Source: Hymenobacter arizonensis
Lineage (GTDB): Bacteria > Bacteroidota > Bacteroidia > Cytophagales > Hymenobacteraceae
Length of the DNA: 64,000 nt
NCBI RefSeq assembly: GCF_900115775.1
Contig: NZ_FOXS01000003.1
Coordinates: 186,001-250,000 of the forward strand
Direction: 5' to 3'
Below, one piece after another: positions 46,133 through 55,297 of this stretch (positions are counted from its first letter, which is position 1; every line of letters begins with the position of its first letter). The notes beneath the pieces were generated by a model. That model made no database searches. It saw only the letters and a program-made list of their open reading frames with translations, and had not been told where the DNA came from. The position numbers and the translations under genes are program-made.

Positions 46133-47194
46133 CTACTCTCCACTGGGCCGGGGCAGCGGGGTGCCGGTGGGCACCGGCGTGCTAAAGTTGGGGGTATCGT
46201 CGGGGTTCCATTCAAACTTTTGCATGCGGGGGTTGCGTGCGCCGCCGCAGCCTTGGTTGGGTGCAAGGTTGGCGTGGTAAATTATCCAGTCTTCTTTGCC
46301 GTCCTTCGAAGTGAAAAATGCATTGTGGCCGGGGCCAAAAGCACGGTCGGCGGGGTCTTTGGTAAAAACTGGGGTAGGCGTTTTGGTCCAGGCCGCAGCA
46401 TTCATGGGGTCGGCGGTGCTGCTGGCCGCGAGCAGGCCCAGGGCATATTCATCGGAGCTGCAGTGGCTGGCCGAATACACGATAAACGTTTTGCTCCCGT
46501 GCTTCACAACCTGCGGGCCTTCATTGACGAAGGGGGTATTGATGCCAAACTGCTCCCAGGCAAACTGCGGGCGGCTGAGCTGCACGCGAGGGCCGGTAAG
46601 GGCCGTAGGCGAAGCCATGCGGCCAATGTATAAGTTTTGCTGGTCAGAGCCCACTTCTTGGCCCGACCACAGCATGTAGCGGTTGCCGTTCTGCTCCAGA
46701 ATAGTAGCATCGATAGCCCACAGGTCCTGCCCAGGTACGACTACCTGCGTAGGAGAGCTCCAGGTGCCAGCGGTAGGGTCCGGCGCCGCATTTTCCATCA
46801 CCCACAGGCGCTGGCCACCGCAACAATTGCCGGGGCCAGCCGTGAAGTACACGTACCATTTGCCATCCAGAAAGTGCAGCTCGGGTGCCCAGATGTCGCG
46901 CGAGGTAGGCCCGGAAGAGGGCGGCGTCCAGATGACCTTGCTCACTGCCGAACCCAACTCCGACATCTTTGCAGTTTTCCACAGCGTAAGGTTGCTGCCG
47001 GTGGTGTGCATGTAGTAATAGAAGCCGTCTTTCTGGGTCACCCACGGGTCGGCGCCAGAGTTAAGCAGGGGGTTGACGAAAGTATTGGATATGCTGGTAG
47101 GCGGCGTTACCGTCACAGGCGTAGGCTCTTTTTTGCAGCCCAGCAGCCCCAGCACGAGGGCGGTAGCTAAGTAAATGTGTCGGTAAGAAGTCAT
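46133..47194 (-). CDS. GH43 lipoprotein (arabinan/galactan-directed)
   Basis: The product (353 aa) has the lipobox LVLGLLGC (Cys20). The propeller motifs are NPLLNSGADPWVTQKDGFYY (base Asp), RDIWAPELHFLDGKWYVYFT, DLWAIDATILEQNGNRYMLW (Asp), TPFVNEGPQVVKHGSKTFIV (acid Glu) and AFGPGHNAFFTSKDGKEDWI. It is a close paralogue of the protein at 52692-53744, with the same NPLL-x-SGADPW start and a C-terminal P-x-G-x-P-L-x-RPSGE tail. Both lack an accessory domain. The double Cys in GNCCGGQR is not seen in the paralogue. Confidence 0.88.
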   Translation of the reverse strand: MTSYRHIYLATALVLGLLGCKKEPTPVTVTPPTSISNTFVNPLLNSGADPWVTQKDGFYYYMHTTGSNLTLWKTAKMSELGSAVSKVIWTPPSSGPTSRDIWAPELHFLDGKWYVYFTAGPGNCCGGQRLWVMENAAPDPTAGTWSSPTQVVVPGQDLWAIDATILEQNGNRYMLWSGQEVGSDQQNLYIGRMASPTALTGPRVQLSRPQFAWEQFGINTPFVNEGPQVVKHGSKTFIVYSASHCSSDEYALGLLAASSTADPMNAAAWTKTPTPVFTKDPADRAFGPGHNAFFTSKDGKEDWIIYHANLAPNQGCGGARNPRMQKFEWNPDDTPNFSTPVPTGTPLPRPSGE

Positions 47195-47350
47195 ACAAGC
47201 GGAGGTTATGGGACGGCAGGCGTAACCAGATGGTAATGAGTACGACTTACGGTGTGAGGCGACTGAGTTGCTGGCCTCTACTTTAAGCCAAACAGCCGCT
47301 GCACCAAGCGGTACAGCGGCTGAGCAGTCATCGAGCGCTGCCCGATAAGC

Positions 47351-48970
47351 CTATAAATAGTTGGGGTTCTGAGCGAGCTTGTTCAAGTCAACCTCGGTCT
47401 GCAGTATAGGCAGCAGGCGCGACCTGCCAACGATAAAAGTGTTGAAGTCGGGGTCGCGGGCTTTGAGGCGGTCTACCTCGGCTTGGCTGTCGAGCAGGCC
47501 CCAGCGCTGCAAGTCAAACCACCGCACGCCCTCGCCGGTCAGCTCGGTTACTCGCTCGTGCATGATTTGCATGCGCATGGCTTCCCGGCTGGTGCTCGCG
47601 GCTGCTGGCACTGGACCCAGGCCGGCGCGGGTCCGCACCCGGTTGATGAGTGGTATAGCGGCTGCGGTTTGACCTAGCTCGTTCAGGGCTTCGGCTTGCA
47701 GCAGGAGCACATCAGCGAAGCGCATCACGCGCTGGTTGATGGGAGAGTCGAAGTCTTCGAAAGTGCGGTAGTAGTCGGTTGCGTACTTCCGGTAATAGAT
47801 ACGTGACCGGTTACGGGCATCCCGGCTGTAGCGGGTTAAGAAACCCACGCCGTACACAAGGGTGTCGGCATCGGCGGGCAGGGCCGAGGGAAAGAGCGTC
47901 TGGTCGCGGCGGTTGTAGAACGCAGTAGCGGCCAGGCGTGGGTCGCGCTGCCCGTTGGCAGCGGGTTCCTGCAGAAACTCGCGCACCACCCACGGCCGCA
48001 GTTCGCCGTCGTTGAAGCCCGCGCCGGGGATGCCGGGTCGGCCACCTGCTTCGGCCGTGCCAGGAATGCCCCAGAATTGCGAGCGCTGCCCGCCCTGCGA
48101 CGACGTTGCGTCAGGGCCGTTGCCAGCATCGTTGCCACCCTTCCGCTCGTCCGAGAACTGCACCTCAAAAATGGACTCCCTGTTGTTCTCAGTGGTGTGG
48201 CGGAAGTTGTCGGTGTAGCTCGGAGCCAAATCGTAGCCGCTGCCGGGGGCAATTACTTGCGCAAACTGGGCTTGGGCATCGGCCCAGCGCTTGTTCTGCA
48301 TGTAGGCTTTGCCCAGCAGGGTGGTAGCAGCACCCTTGGTGGCGCGGCCTGCCTCGCTGCTAGGGTACGTTGCTGGCAAGTCTGTCTGTGCGGCCTGCAG
48401 GTCAGATATTACCTGATTCCATACCTGGGCCTCGGTGCCTTGCTGGCTGGTTTGGTTCAGGTCGGTGGAGTATTGCAGCACCAGAGGCACGTTGCCGTAC
48501 AACGAAACGAGGTTGAAGTAGCTCAGGGCGCGCAGAAAACGCGCTTCTGCTATTATTCGCTTCTGCAAAGTGGCGTCCATGCCTTCGATGCCGGGCACGT
48601 TGGCGATTATCTGATTGCTGCGGAAAATGGTGCGATAGTGGTCGCGCCAGATGTCGCGCGACACCTCAAAGTCGTAGTTTACTTGGACAAAACGGGTGAA
48701 GTCGGCCAGTTCGCCCCAGGGGCTTTGGCTAAAGCCGCTATCATCGCGCAGGTCAAAAGCAAAGTTGAGCCAGCGGCGGTACATGCCCAGGCCCTGCAGC
48801 CCCGCGTAGTTGGCCACGGAAGCTTTTACGGCGTCATCGCTCGTTTTCCAAGAAGTCTGGATAGTGGGCAGGTTAGGATTTACCTGGTCTAGCAAGCCTT
48901 TTTCGCACGCTGTAGCACCCAGCAATAACGCACTCGCTAGTCCGAATTTGGTTAAAAATGAAACTTTCAT
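47351..48970 (-). CDS. susD: SusD/RagB-type glycan-binding lipoprotein
   Basis: The product (539 aa) has the lipobox LLLGATAC (Cys22) and the SusD start LLDQVNPNLPTIQTSWKTSDD. TPR-like helices follow, with RIIAEARFLRALSYFNLVSLYGNVPLV, KGAATTLLGKAYMQNKRWADA, and the end MRFADVLLLQAEALNELGQ, AIPLINRVRTRAGL, ERVTELTGEGVRWFDLQRWG and LPILQTEVDLNKLAQNPNY. This is the full SusD order. It binds oligosaccharides on the cell surface and forms the lid of the SusC channel. It lies 35 bases after the SusC gene, as expected for a PUL core. Confidence 0.95.
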   Translation of the reverse strand: MKVSFLTKFGLASALLLGATACEKGLLDQVNPNLPTIQTSWKTSDDAVKASVANYAGLQGLGMYRRWLNFAFDLRDDSGFSQSPWGELADFTRFVQVNYDFEVSRDIWRDHYRTIFRSNQIIANVPGIEGMDATLQKRIIAEARFLRALSYFNLVSLYGNVPLVLQYSTDLNQTSQQGTEAQVWNQVISDLQAAQTDLPATYPSSEAGRATKGAATTLLGKAYMQNKRWADAQAQFAQVIAPGSGYDLAPSYTDNFRHTTENNRESIFEVQFSDERKGGNDAGNGPDATSSQGGQRSQFWGIPGTAEAGGRPGIPGAGFNDGELRPWVVREFLQEPAANGQRDPRLAATAFYNRRDQTLFPSALPADADTLVYGVGFLTRYSRDARNRSRIYYRKYATDYYRTFEDFDSPINQRVMRFADVLLLQAEALNELGQTAAAIPLINRVRTRAGLGPVPAAASTSREAMRMQIMHERVTELTGEGVRWFDLQRWGLLDSQAEVDRLKARDPDFNTFIVGRSRLLPILQTEVDLNKLAQNPNYL

Positions 48971-49005
48971 ATCTGATATTGAATGAAGATGATGGAGAGG
49001 GCGGC

Positions 49006-52000
49006 CTAGAAGCCAGCCTGAATGCCCAGCGTGAACGAGCGCAGGTTGGGGTAGGAGCCTTCGTCAATGCCGCGGGATAGGTTGTTGGCCTGGGAATTGA
49101 AGGAACCAGTGCCCACCGTTTCGGGGTCGTAGCCGCTGTAGTCGGTTACCGTGAATAGGTTCTGCCCGGTGACATACACCCGCAGCGAACTCACGTATTT
49201 AGCGCGCTCTAGTGCTGCTTTGGGCACAGTGTACCCAAGTTGCACGTTCTTCATGCGCAAATAAGAGCCGTCTTCCAGCCAGCGCGTGGAGTTGAAGCGG
49301 GCATTGTTGCCAGCGGCAAATCCGTTCTGCGGGCCACCCGCTATGATGGCGCGGGGCGTAGTAGTAGACGGGTTAGTGGTGGTCCAGGGACTAAAATCTG
49401 CGCGGTAGTTGCTGTTATCGGCGGTGTTGTCCGTCAGGAAGCGGCCTAAGTTCATTACGTCGTTGCCCTGCACGCCCTGGATGAAGGCCGTCAGGTCGAA
49501 GCCGCCGTAGCCCAGGTTCAGGTTCAGGCCGTACTGCAGTTTTGGAAACACCCGGCCCACGTGGGTCCGGTCCAGGTCGGTGATGATACCGTCGCCATTA
49601 ATGTCCTTGTAGCGTACGTCGCCTGGGGCCAAGCCGGCCGGAATGTTCGCATCGCCGCTCTGGTAAATGCCGTCGAATTGGTACAGGTAGAACGAGCCAA
49701 TCTCATAACCCTTTTCGGTGCGGGTGATGTCGCGTGGGCCACCTGTAAAGAAGTTAGCAGCTCCGCTGCCTTCGCCACCAGCCGTGCCAAGGTCAAGCAC
49801 GGTGTTTTTCAGCGTAGTTAGGTTACCCGAGGCGCCGTATCGAAACTTGCCCCGGTCGTCGTTGTAACCGAGCACAAGCTCAAAGCCCTTGTTTTCGAGC
49901 TTGCCAATGTTACGATAGGGGTTGTCGCTGGCATTGCCCAGCGTGAGGGGCAAAGAGGGGTTAACAAGGGCATCGAAGGTTTGCGACACATAGTAGTCGG
50001 CCGACAAGCTCAGCCGGTTACTTAGAAAGGTCGCGTCGAAGCCCACATTGGTCGTTTGACGGCTTTCCCAAAGGATGCCGGTGCTGGCGTAGTTGGTTTG
50101 CAAAGCCCCATTTTGGGTAACACCCCCAAAGCCGTAGTTGGCATTGGTGTTTATAAAGCCCTGCGACCGATACGACCCACCATACGGTCCGTTGACTAAG
50201 TCATTGCCGAGGCGGCCAAAAGAAGCCCGCAGCTTGAGGTCTGAAATGCCGCTGAGGTTCTCAAAAAATTTCTCCTTCGACACGCGCCAGCCCACGGAAG
50301 CCGCCCCGAAGTTGCCCCAGCGGTTGTTTGCGTCGAAGCGGGAGGAGCCGTCGCGTCGAAACGCCGCCGTCACGAGATAGCGCTGGTCGTAGTCATAAGA
50401 GAGCTGACCAAAGAAAGACTCTTTGCCCCACACATACGACGAGCCGATGGCCTGCGGCGTCTGATTGCCTGCGTCCAATGCCCAGAAGTAATTGGGCCCC
50501 TCACCGTAGCCGAAGTTGACACCTCGCGTCAGGTTCTGTTCGAAGCGCTGGCGGCTGTAGCCGCCCACTACAGTCAGGTTGTGGTCGCCGAAGCTTTTGT
50601 CGAGTGTCAGCGTGTTTTCGGCCATGCCGAACACGTCGTTGCCCTGCGTCTCGCCAAAGTTGGAAAGCTGGGTAATGTCATTTTGCCGCCAGATGCCGTA
50701 CCGCCGCCGCTGCTGGTCCTGAAACGCGTGGAACTCTGTGGCCAAGTTGAGGCGGTAGCGCAGGAAGTCAAAAATGGATACCTCGCCGTACACGTTGCCC
50801 TGCAGGCGGTTCGACGTGCCCGTATCGTTGAGCAGGGTTTGCGAGGCAATCGGGTTTAGGCCGAAGGTGCTGGCGTTGGGGTTGCCGATGCCGAAGCCGC
50901 CCGGTACCGTGCGGTCGAACACCGGGTTCACGGGAAGCATTTGCACCACGTTGTAGAACGGCGAGCCGTAGAACGGGATGACGTTGAGGCGGGTCTGGTT
51001 GGTGCGCGAAAGCATAGCGTTTTCGCCAATCTTGAAGCGTCCGCGGGTGAAGCCCGTGTTCACGCGCAGGCTGTAGCGCTCAAACTCCGGCCCCTGCACT
51101 GTGCCTTTCTGGTTGAAGTAACCACCTGCCACATTGAAGGTTGAAGTAGGCCCACCGCCTGAAAAACCCAGGTTGTAGTCCTGCACCGAACCCTGCTTGA
51201 AAAATTCCTCCTGCCAGTCAGTGTCGATGCCGGCTGGCAAATTAGCGGCAAACGGCTGGCGCGGAAGGCCCGCGTTGTCGTACGCCTGGTTATTAATGGC
51301 TGCCCATTGCGCAGCGTTGGTTAGGTCGAGGCGCTTTATCAAGTTCTGCACGCCGCCGTTGGCGCTGAAGTTGATGGCCGTGGTGCCGGCCTTGCCTTTT
51401 TTAGTGGTGATAATGATGACACCGTTGGCGCCCGAAGCCCCATAGGGAGCCAGCGAGGCCGCGTCCTTCAGGATTTGTACCGATTCGACATCGGCTGGGT
51501 TAAAGTCTCGTTGGCCGCCCTGGTTCTGCACCCACAGGCCGTCAATAACGTAGAGTGGACCACTGCCGCTGGCAATAGTGCCTAGGCCGCGAATGTTGAT
51601 GTTAGGCGCTTGGCCGGGCTGGCCCGAGTTAGTAACCTGCACGCCCGCCACGCGGCCCTGAATGGCCTCGCCCACGGAAGCTACCGGCGCCCGGCGCACT
51701 TCCTGGGCCGTCACCGTCGACACTGCGCCTGTTACATTTTGGCGCTCCTGCACCAGGTAGCCCACTACCACGGCCTCCGATAGTTGCTGCACATCTGTGG
51801 CAAGCGTCACGCTGATGTTGGATTGGCCATTAACAGCCACTTCCTTGCTGACGTAGCCCACCGACGAAATCAGCAGGGTAGCATCGGCCGGCGCATCGAG
51901 GGTAAAGCTGCCATCGGCGCCCGTAGAGGTGCCGTTGCTGGTGCCTTTCACCAGTACCGTAACGCCAGGTAGGCCTTCGCCTTTCTCGTCAACCACACGC

Positions 52001-52155
52001 CCCGTAATGGTTTGGAGCGGAGCAACCGCAACGCTGAACTCAACCGAGCGCCGACCAGCGGCCTGGGCTTCGGCTGCCGGCTGCATGCACAGCGGCACGC
52101 AGCACAATAATGCCGGCACTGTTTGTCGGCATAAATCGAGATAAGAATTTTTCAT
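49006..52155 (-). CDS. susC: SusC/RagA-type TonB-linked outer-membrane transporter
   Basis: The product (1049 aa) starts with a signal peptide, then a carboxypeptidase-D-like domain (ITGRVVDEKGEGLPGVTVLV, LLISSVGYVSKEVAV). The TonB-box region and plug follow (LSEAVVVGYLVQERQNVTGA, PGQAPNINIRGLGTIASGSG, PLYVIDGLW, VQILKDAASLAPYGASGANG). The rest is a 22-stranded barrel ending LRSFTLGIQAGF with a terminal aromatic. It imports oligosaccharides delivered by SusD, driven by TonB. The usual plug motif VVGYG is VVGYL here. No anti-sigma-interacting N-terminal (STN) domain is seen, so regulation probably does not go through an ECF sigma/anti-sigma pair. Confidence 0.96.
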   Translation of the reverse strand: MKNSYLDLCRQTVPALLCCVPLCMQPAAEAQAAGRRSVEFSVAVAPLQTITGRVVDEKGEGLPGVTVLVKGTSNGTSTGADGSFTLDAPADATLLISSVGYVSKEVAVNGQSNISVTLATDVQQLSEAVVVGYLVQERQNVTGAVSTVTAQEVRRAPVASVGEAIQGRVAGVQVTNSGQPGQAPNINIRGLGTIASGSGPLYVIDGLWVQNQGGQRDFNPADVESVQILKDAASLAPYGASGANGVIIITTKKGKAGTTAINFSANGGVQNLIKRLDLTNAAQWAAINNQAYDNAGLPRQPFAANLPAGIDTDWQEEFFKQGSVQDYNLGFSGGGPTSTFNVAGGYFNQKGTVQGPEFERYSLRVNTGFTRGRFKIGENAMLSRTNQTRLNVIPFYGSPFYNVVQMLPVNPVFDRTVPGGFGIGNPNASTFGLNPIASQTLLNDTGTSNRLQGNVYGEVSIFDFLRYRLNLATEFHAFQDQQRRRYGIWRQNDITQLSNFGETQGNDVFGMAENTLTLDKSFGDHNLTVVGGYSRQRFEQNLTRGVNFGYGEGPNYFWALDAGNQTPQAIGSSYVWGKESFFGQLSYDYDQRYLVTAAFRRDGSSRFDANNRWGNFGAASVGWRVSKEKFFENLSGISDLKLRASFGRLGNDLVNGPYGGSYRSQGFINTNANYGFGGVTQNGALQTNYASTGILWESRQTTNVGFDATFLSNRLSLSADYYVSQTFDALVNPSLPLTLGNASDNPYRNIGKLENKGFELVLGYNDDRGKFRYGASGNLTTLKNTVLDLGTAGGEGSGAANFFTGGPRDITRTEKGYEIGSFYLYQFDGIYQSGDANIPAGLAPGDVRYKDINGDGIITDLDRTHVGRVFPKLQYGLNLNLGYGGFDLTAFIQGVQGNDVMNLGRFLTDNTADNSNYRADFSPWTTTNPSTTTPRAIIAGGPQNGFAAGNNARFNSTRWLEDGSYLRMKNVQLGYTVPKAALERAKYVSSLRVYVTGQNLFTVTDYSGYDPETVGTGSFNSQANNLSRGIDEGSYPNLRSFTLGIQAGF

Positions 52156-52691
52156 GAAAAAAAGGGTTGGTGGGGTTTTGTTTCAACGTGGCAATCGTTT
52201 GCATAGATTTTCAGCAAAAGAGGCACTTAACTAGAGCAATTCTGGAAACCAAACGGAATGCGGGAAAGAGCGGGGAGCGCGCAGGTAGTGCTGGGTGGAG
52301 ATGCCCGAGCCGAGACAGGCATTTGCAACTAAGCTGTAATTATAAGCATAATTGCAAGAGTAGTCAAGCTCAAGTGTATTGTTATGGGCCTTGGGGTTGG
52401 AGCTAGTCTGTTGCTGGTGAATGAGTATTCATGGCAATTTGTTTTTAGGTGATATCCTTTGGCGAGAGAGTCATACGCTGCATCAGAATTGGGTTGTTGC
52501 CAAAAAACGCCTCATAGCCACGCTTGCGCAAGGTTTTTGAGGTGCCAGTTCGTCGAGAAAAAAGAAAGAGTAAACCAGAAGTCTTCCGCTCCATGACAGC
52601 AAACGTTTGCACAAGCGGCTTATACGGACGCGTGCAGTTTGGGATACGGCCGCAGCTGTACTATTAGAAAAACAGGTAGCTCTTCGGCTGC
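52156..52691. other. SusC upstream region (~535 bases)
   Basis: No gene is supported. The part 52320-52400 is AT-rich and includes an imperfect dyad. The remainder up to the GH43 gene end shows nothing else, and no PUL regulator gene is present. Confidence 0.45.
52323..52357 (-). promoter_or_regulatory. Imperfect dyad upstream of susC
   Basis: TTGCAACTAAGC (52323-52334) pairs with GCATAATTGCAA (52346-52357) with two mismatches, 11 bases apart. It is about 170 bases upstream of the SusC start in an AT-rich stretch. It may be a regulator site; its role is inferred from position only. Confidence 0.35.
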
Positions 52692-53744
52692 TTACTCACC
52701 CGAAGGCCGCGCCAGCGGCTGGCCGGGGGGCACTGGCTTGCCAAAGACCGGGGTGCCATCGGCCTGCCAGGTGAAGGGCTGTGCGCGGGGCGAGCGGAAC
52801 CGGCCGCAGCCCTGCCCGGGCTCGTCGTTGGCGTGGTATAGTATCCAGTCCTCGGTGCCATCCGGCGACTTGAAGAAGGAGTTGTGGCCCGGCGCAAACA
52901 CCTTGGCCGCCGCGTCTTGCTGAAATACGGGCACCGGCGACTTGGTCCAGGAACCCGGTTGCAGCAGGTCGCTGTCGGCTGGGGCGGTAAGCATGCCCAG
53001 GGCGTAGAAGTCGGTCCAGCAGCCGCTGGCCGAGTAGATAAGAACGAGTTTATTACCGCGGCGCAATACCTGCGGCCCTTCGTTCACATCGACGTGGGGT
53101 GGGTCGTCGGGCGTACTCAGGTCGCCGTGCCGCTCCCAGGGGTACACGGGAGTCGATACCTTCAGGCTCGGGCCGTCCACGGTCCAGGGGTTTTTCATGC
53201 GGGCCAGGTAAATGCACTGCCGCCCGTTCACGTCGCCTTCCCAACCCGACCACACCAGGTAGTACTGGCCATTGTTTTCGAACACCGAGCCGTCAATGGC
53301 CCACTTGTTGGCAACGTCGCGCAGTTGGCCTTTGTCGGTCCAGGTGCCTTGCATGGGGTCGGGCGAGGCGTTTTCCAGCACCCACAGGCGGTGGGTTTGG
53401 TTGGTGCCAGCATCGGCGGCGTAGTAGAGGTACCACTTGCCGTTGAGAAAGTGTAGCTCCGGGGCCCAAATGTCGCGCGAGTTGGGGCCGGTGGCCGGGG
53501 GCGTCCACACCACTTTGCTGGGCGCGGTGCTGAGTTGGCTCAGCGACTTGGTTTTCCAGAGCGTGATGTTGCGGCCCGTGGTGTGGGTGTAATAATAGTA
53601 GCCCTTGTGGTAGATGCTCCACGGGTCGGCGCCGGAGGGGAGGAGCGGGTTGGTGAACGTTGGTTTTACGGCGGCGGGCGTCTGCGCCTGGCTGGGGCAG
53701 GCGAGGAGTAGGGTGGTGCTGAGGAGCAGGAAAAGCTGTTTCAT
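52692..53744 (-). CDS. GH43 secreted enzyme (paralogue of the 46.1 kb GH43)
   Basis: I start at the ATG at 53744 (350 aa, MKQLFLLLSTTLLLAC), where a signal peptide begins; the longer frame runs into the palindromic repeat. The propeller motifs are NPLLPSGADPWSIYHKGYYY (base Asp), RDIWAPELHFLNGKWYLYYA, NKWAIDGSVFENNGQYYLVW (Asp), HVDVNEGPQVLRRGNKLVLI (acid Glu) and VFAPGHNSFFKSPDGTEDWI. LLLAC could be a lipobox but PSQAQ just after gives a type I site too. Likely an arabinofuranosidase or galactan-acting exo-enzyme of the same PUL. Confidence 0.88.
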   Translation of the reverse strand: MKQLFLLLSTTLLLACPSQAQTPAAVKPTFTNPLLPSGADPWSIYHKGYYYYTHTTGRNITLWKTKSLSQLSTAPSKVVWTPPATGPNSRDIWAPELHFLNGKWYLYYAADAGTNQTHRLWVLENASPDPMQGTWTDKGQLRDVANKWAIDGSVFENNGQYYLVWSGWEGDVNGRQCIYLARMKNPWTVDGPSLKVSTPVYPWERHGDLSTPDDPPHVDVNEGPQVLRRGNKLVLIYSASGCWTDFYALGMLTAPADSDLLQPGSWTKSPVPVFQQDAAAKVFAPGHNSFFKSPDGTEDWILYHANDEPGQGCGRFRSPRAQPFTWQADGTPVFGKPVPPGQPLARPSGE

Positions 53745-53800
53745 GGAAGTCGGTGCTTGATTTGGTGCAGGCTCAGACTGGCTTTGGAGCTTCACCCTCG

Positions 53801-53931
53801 GCGGGACCTCACCCCCGGCCCCTCTCCCGCGGAGAGGGGAGCCACGGCGGCGCGGCGTAAGGTTAACATGACTCTTTGTCAATCGTCAGGCTCCCCTCTC
53901 CGCGGGAGAGGGGCCGGGGGTGAGGTCCCGC
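53801..53931. repeat. Palindromic repeat element, copy B of three
   Basis: A perfect 43-bp inverted repeat (53801-53843 and 53889-53931) with a 45-base loop; same core CCCCTCTCCCGCGGAGAGG as copies A and C. It fills the gap between the GH43 gene and the GH5-like gene on the minus strand and could form a strong RNA hairpin in that transcript. Confidence 0.9.
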
Positions 53932-53963
53932 TGGCTGATATCCCATCATATCCGGCCTCCACT

Positions 53964-55055
53964 TTACTTCCCGTTCAGCTTCTTAATCAGCTCCGTCTCA
54001 TCCTGCCGGTAGGGCGTGCCATCCTTGCGGAACACCTCGTGGAACCACTCCACCGGCTCGCCGCCATCGGCAATGGGCACGTCCCACTGGTACTTGGTGT
54101 TGGTCTTGCCATCGACCAAGCCCCAGTTGATGGCGCCCACGTTTTGCTTTTTGAGCAGAGGCATGATGTTGGCGAAGCGGCTGTTGCGGGGCCGGGCCAT
54201 GTACTCGGTGCAGATGAGGGGCCGGCCGTGGGTTTCGAGCAGCTCAATGATGCGCTGGTGGGTGGGTGCCTCGTCGTAGTTGTGGTAGGTCACGATGTCG
54301 GAATTAAGGGCCTGGTACTTATTCAGCGCTTCAAAATCCCAGTTCCAGAGGCCGATGCTCAGGGGCTGGGTGGGGTTTACTTCGCGGGCCCAGGCAAACA
54401 CGTTGCGCACCAGCGGTAGCGAGGTGTTGAGCTTGTCGGAATTGCCGGGTTCGTTGAACAGGTCCCAGAAGAGGATGCGTTGGTCGCGGGCGAAGCTGCG
54501 CAGCACGTCCTGCACGTAGGGCTTGAGGGCGATGAACTTGCTGGAGTCGCGCGAGATGATGTCGCCGGGGTCCTGCATCCAGCCCGAGTTGTGAATGCCG
54601 GTTTTGGGCGCGGGCTGGGGGCCTGCCTGGGGGTTCTTGTTCCAGCAGTCGTCGAAGAACACCAGAATGGTTTTGATGCGGTGCTTGTCGGCAATGCCCA
54701 GGTAAGTGTCGACGCGCTGCTTGAAACCTTTGGGGTCCTGCTGGTAGGCGAGGCTGTGCAGAAACACTCGCATGGTGTTGAAGCCAATGGCTTCGGCCCA
54801 GCCCAGCTCGCGGTCGATGGTGGTGGGGTCGAAGGTATCGGCCTGCCACATTTCCAGCTGGTTGATGGCCGTGCTGGGGGCGAAGTTGGCCCCGCTCATC
54901 CAAGGGTGCGTTTTGTACCAGGCATTGGCTTTCTCTACCGACCAGCGTTGGCCTTGCACGGCGTTGGCCGTGCCTTTGGTTTTAATCTTGGTTTTCTGAG
55001 CATACGAACCATTAGTGGCCAGTAGCATCAGCACGAACAGGAGCAGTCTTTTCAT
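53964..55055 (-). CDS. Clan-A glycoside hydrolase (GH5-like, cellulase-family annotation)
   Basis: I start at the ATG at 55055 (363 aa, MKRLLLFVLMLLATNGSYAQ signal peptide). The (beta/alpha)8 pattern includes WMSGANFAPSTAINQLEMWQ, ELGWAEAIGFNTMRVFLHSL, IKTILVFFDDCWN, RILFWDLFNEPGNS (acid/base Glu in NEP), SIGLWNWDFEALN and RPLICTEYMARPRNS (nucleophile Glu). Bacteroidota homologues are often annotated as 1,4-beta-xylanase or cellulase-family proteins; the real substrate in a pectin locus could be a galactan or arabinan side chain. It is the first gene of the minus-strand run and is divergent from another GH43 gene. Confidence 0.82.
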   Translation of the reverse strand: MKRLLLFVLMLLATNGSYAQKTKIKTKGTANAVQGQRWSVEKANAWYKTHPWMSGANFAPSTAINQLEMWQADTFDPTTIDRELGWAEAIGFNTMRVFLHSLAYQQDPKGFKQRVDTYLGIADKHRIKTILVFFDDCWNKNPQAGPQPAPKTGIHNSGWMQDPGDIISRDSSKFIALKPYVQDVLRSFARDQRILFWDLFNEPGNSDKLNTSLPLVRNVFAWAREVNPTQPLSIGLWNWDFEALNKYQALNSDIVTYHNYDEAPTHQRIIELLETHGRPLICTEYMARPRNSRFANIMPLLKKQNVGAINWGLVDGKTNTKYQWDVPIADGGEPVEWFHEVFRKDGTPYRQDETELIKKLNGK

Positions 55056-55297
55056 GGAGTGGGTGGGATTAGCAAGGGCGGAAGTGGTGGCTGACAAAAC
55101 TCAGAGCCGTTGTCGGGGAGCTTGCGGCTACTACGCTTTGGGCTGGGAAGATAGTAGGATTGTTTATGACGAAGATTATTTGCGTTGGCCAAGTGGCCCC
55201 GCCAGGGAGGGCGCCTACCTTGCGCCTGCATCCGGGGCGAGCAGCCTTATCTTACTTCCTTCAAGCGTCCATTCCCACCCACCAACGCGTTTCTGTT

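Noticed and set aside
53757..54419. Plus-strand frame over repeat copy B and the GH5-like gene end
   Set aside because: It starts in a palindromic repeat and runs antisense to a recognised hydrolase.
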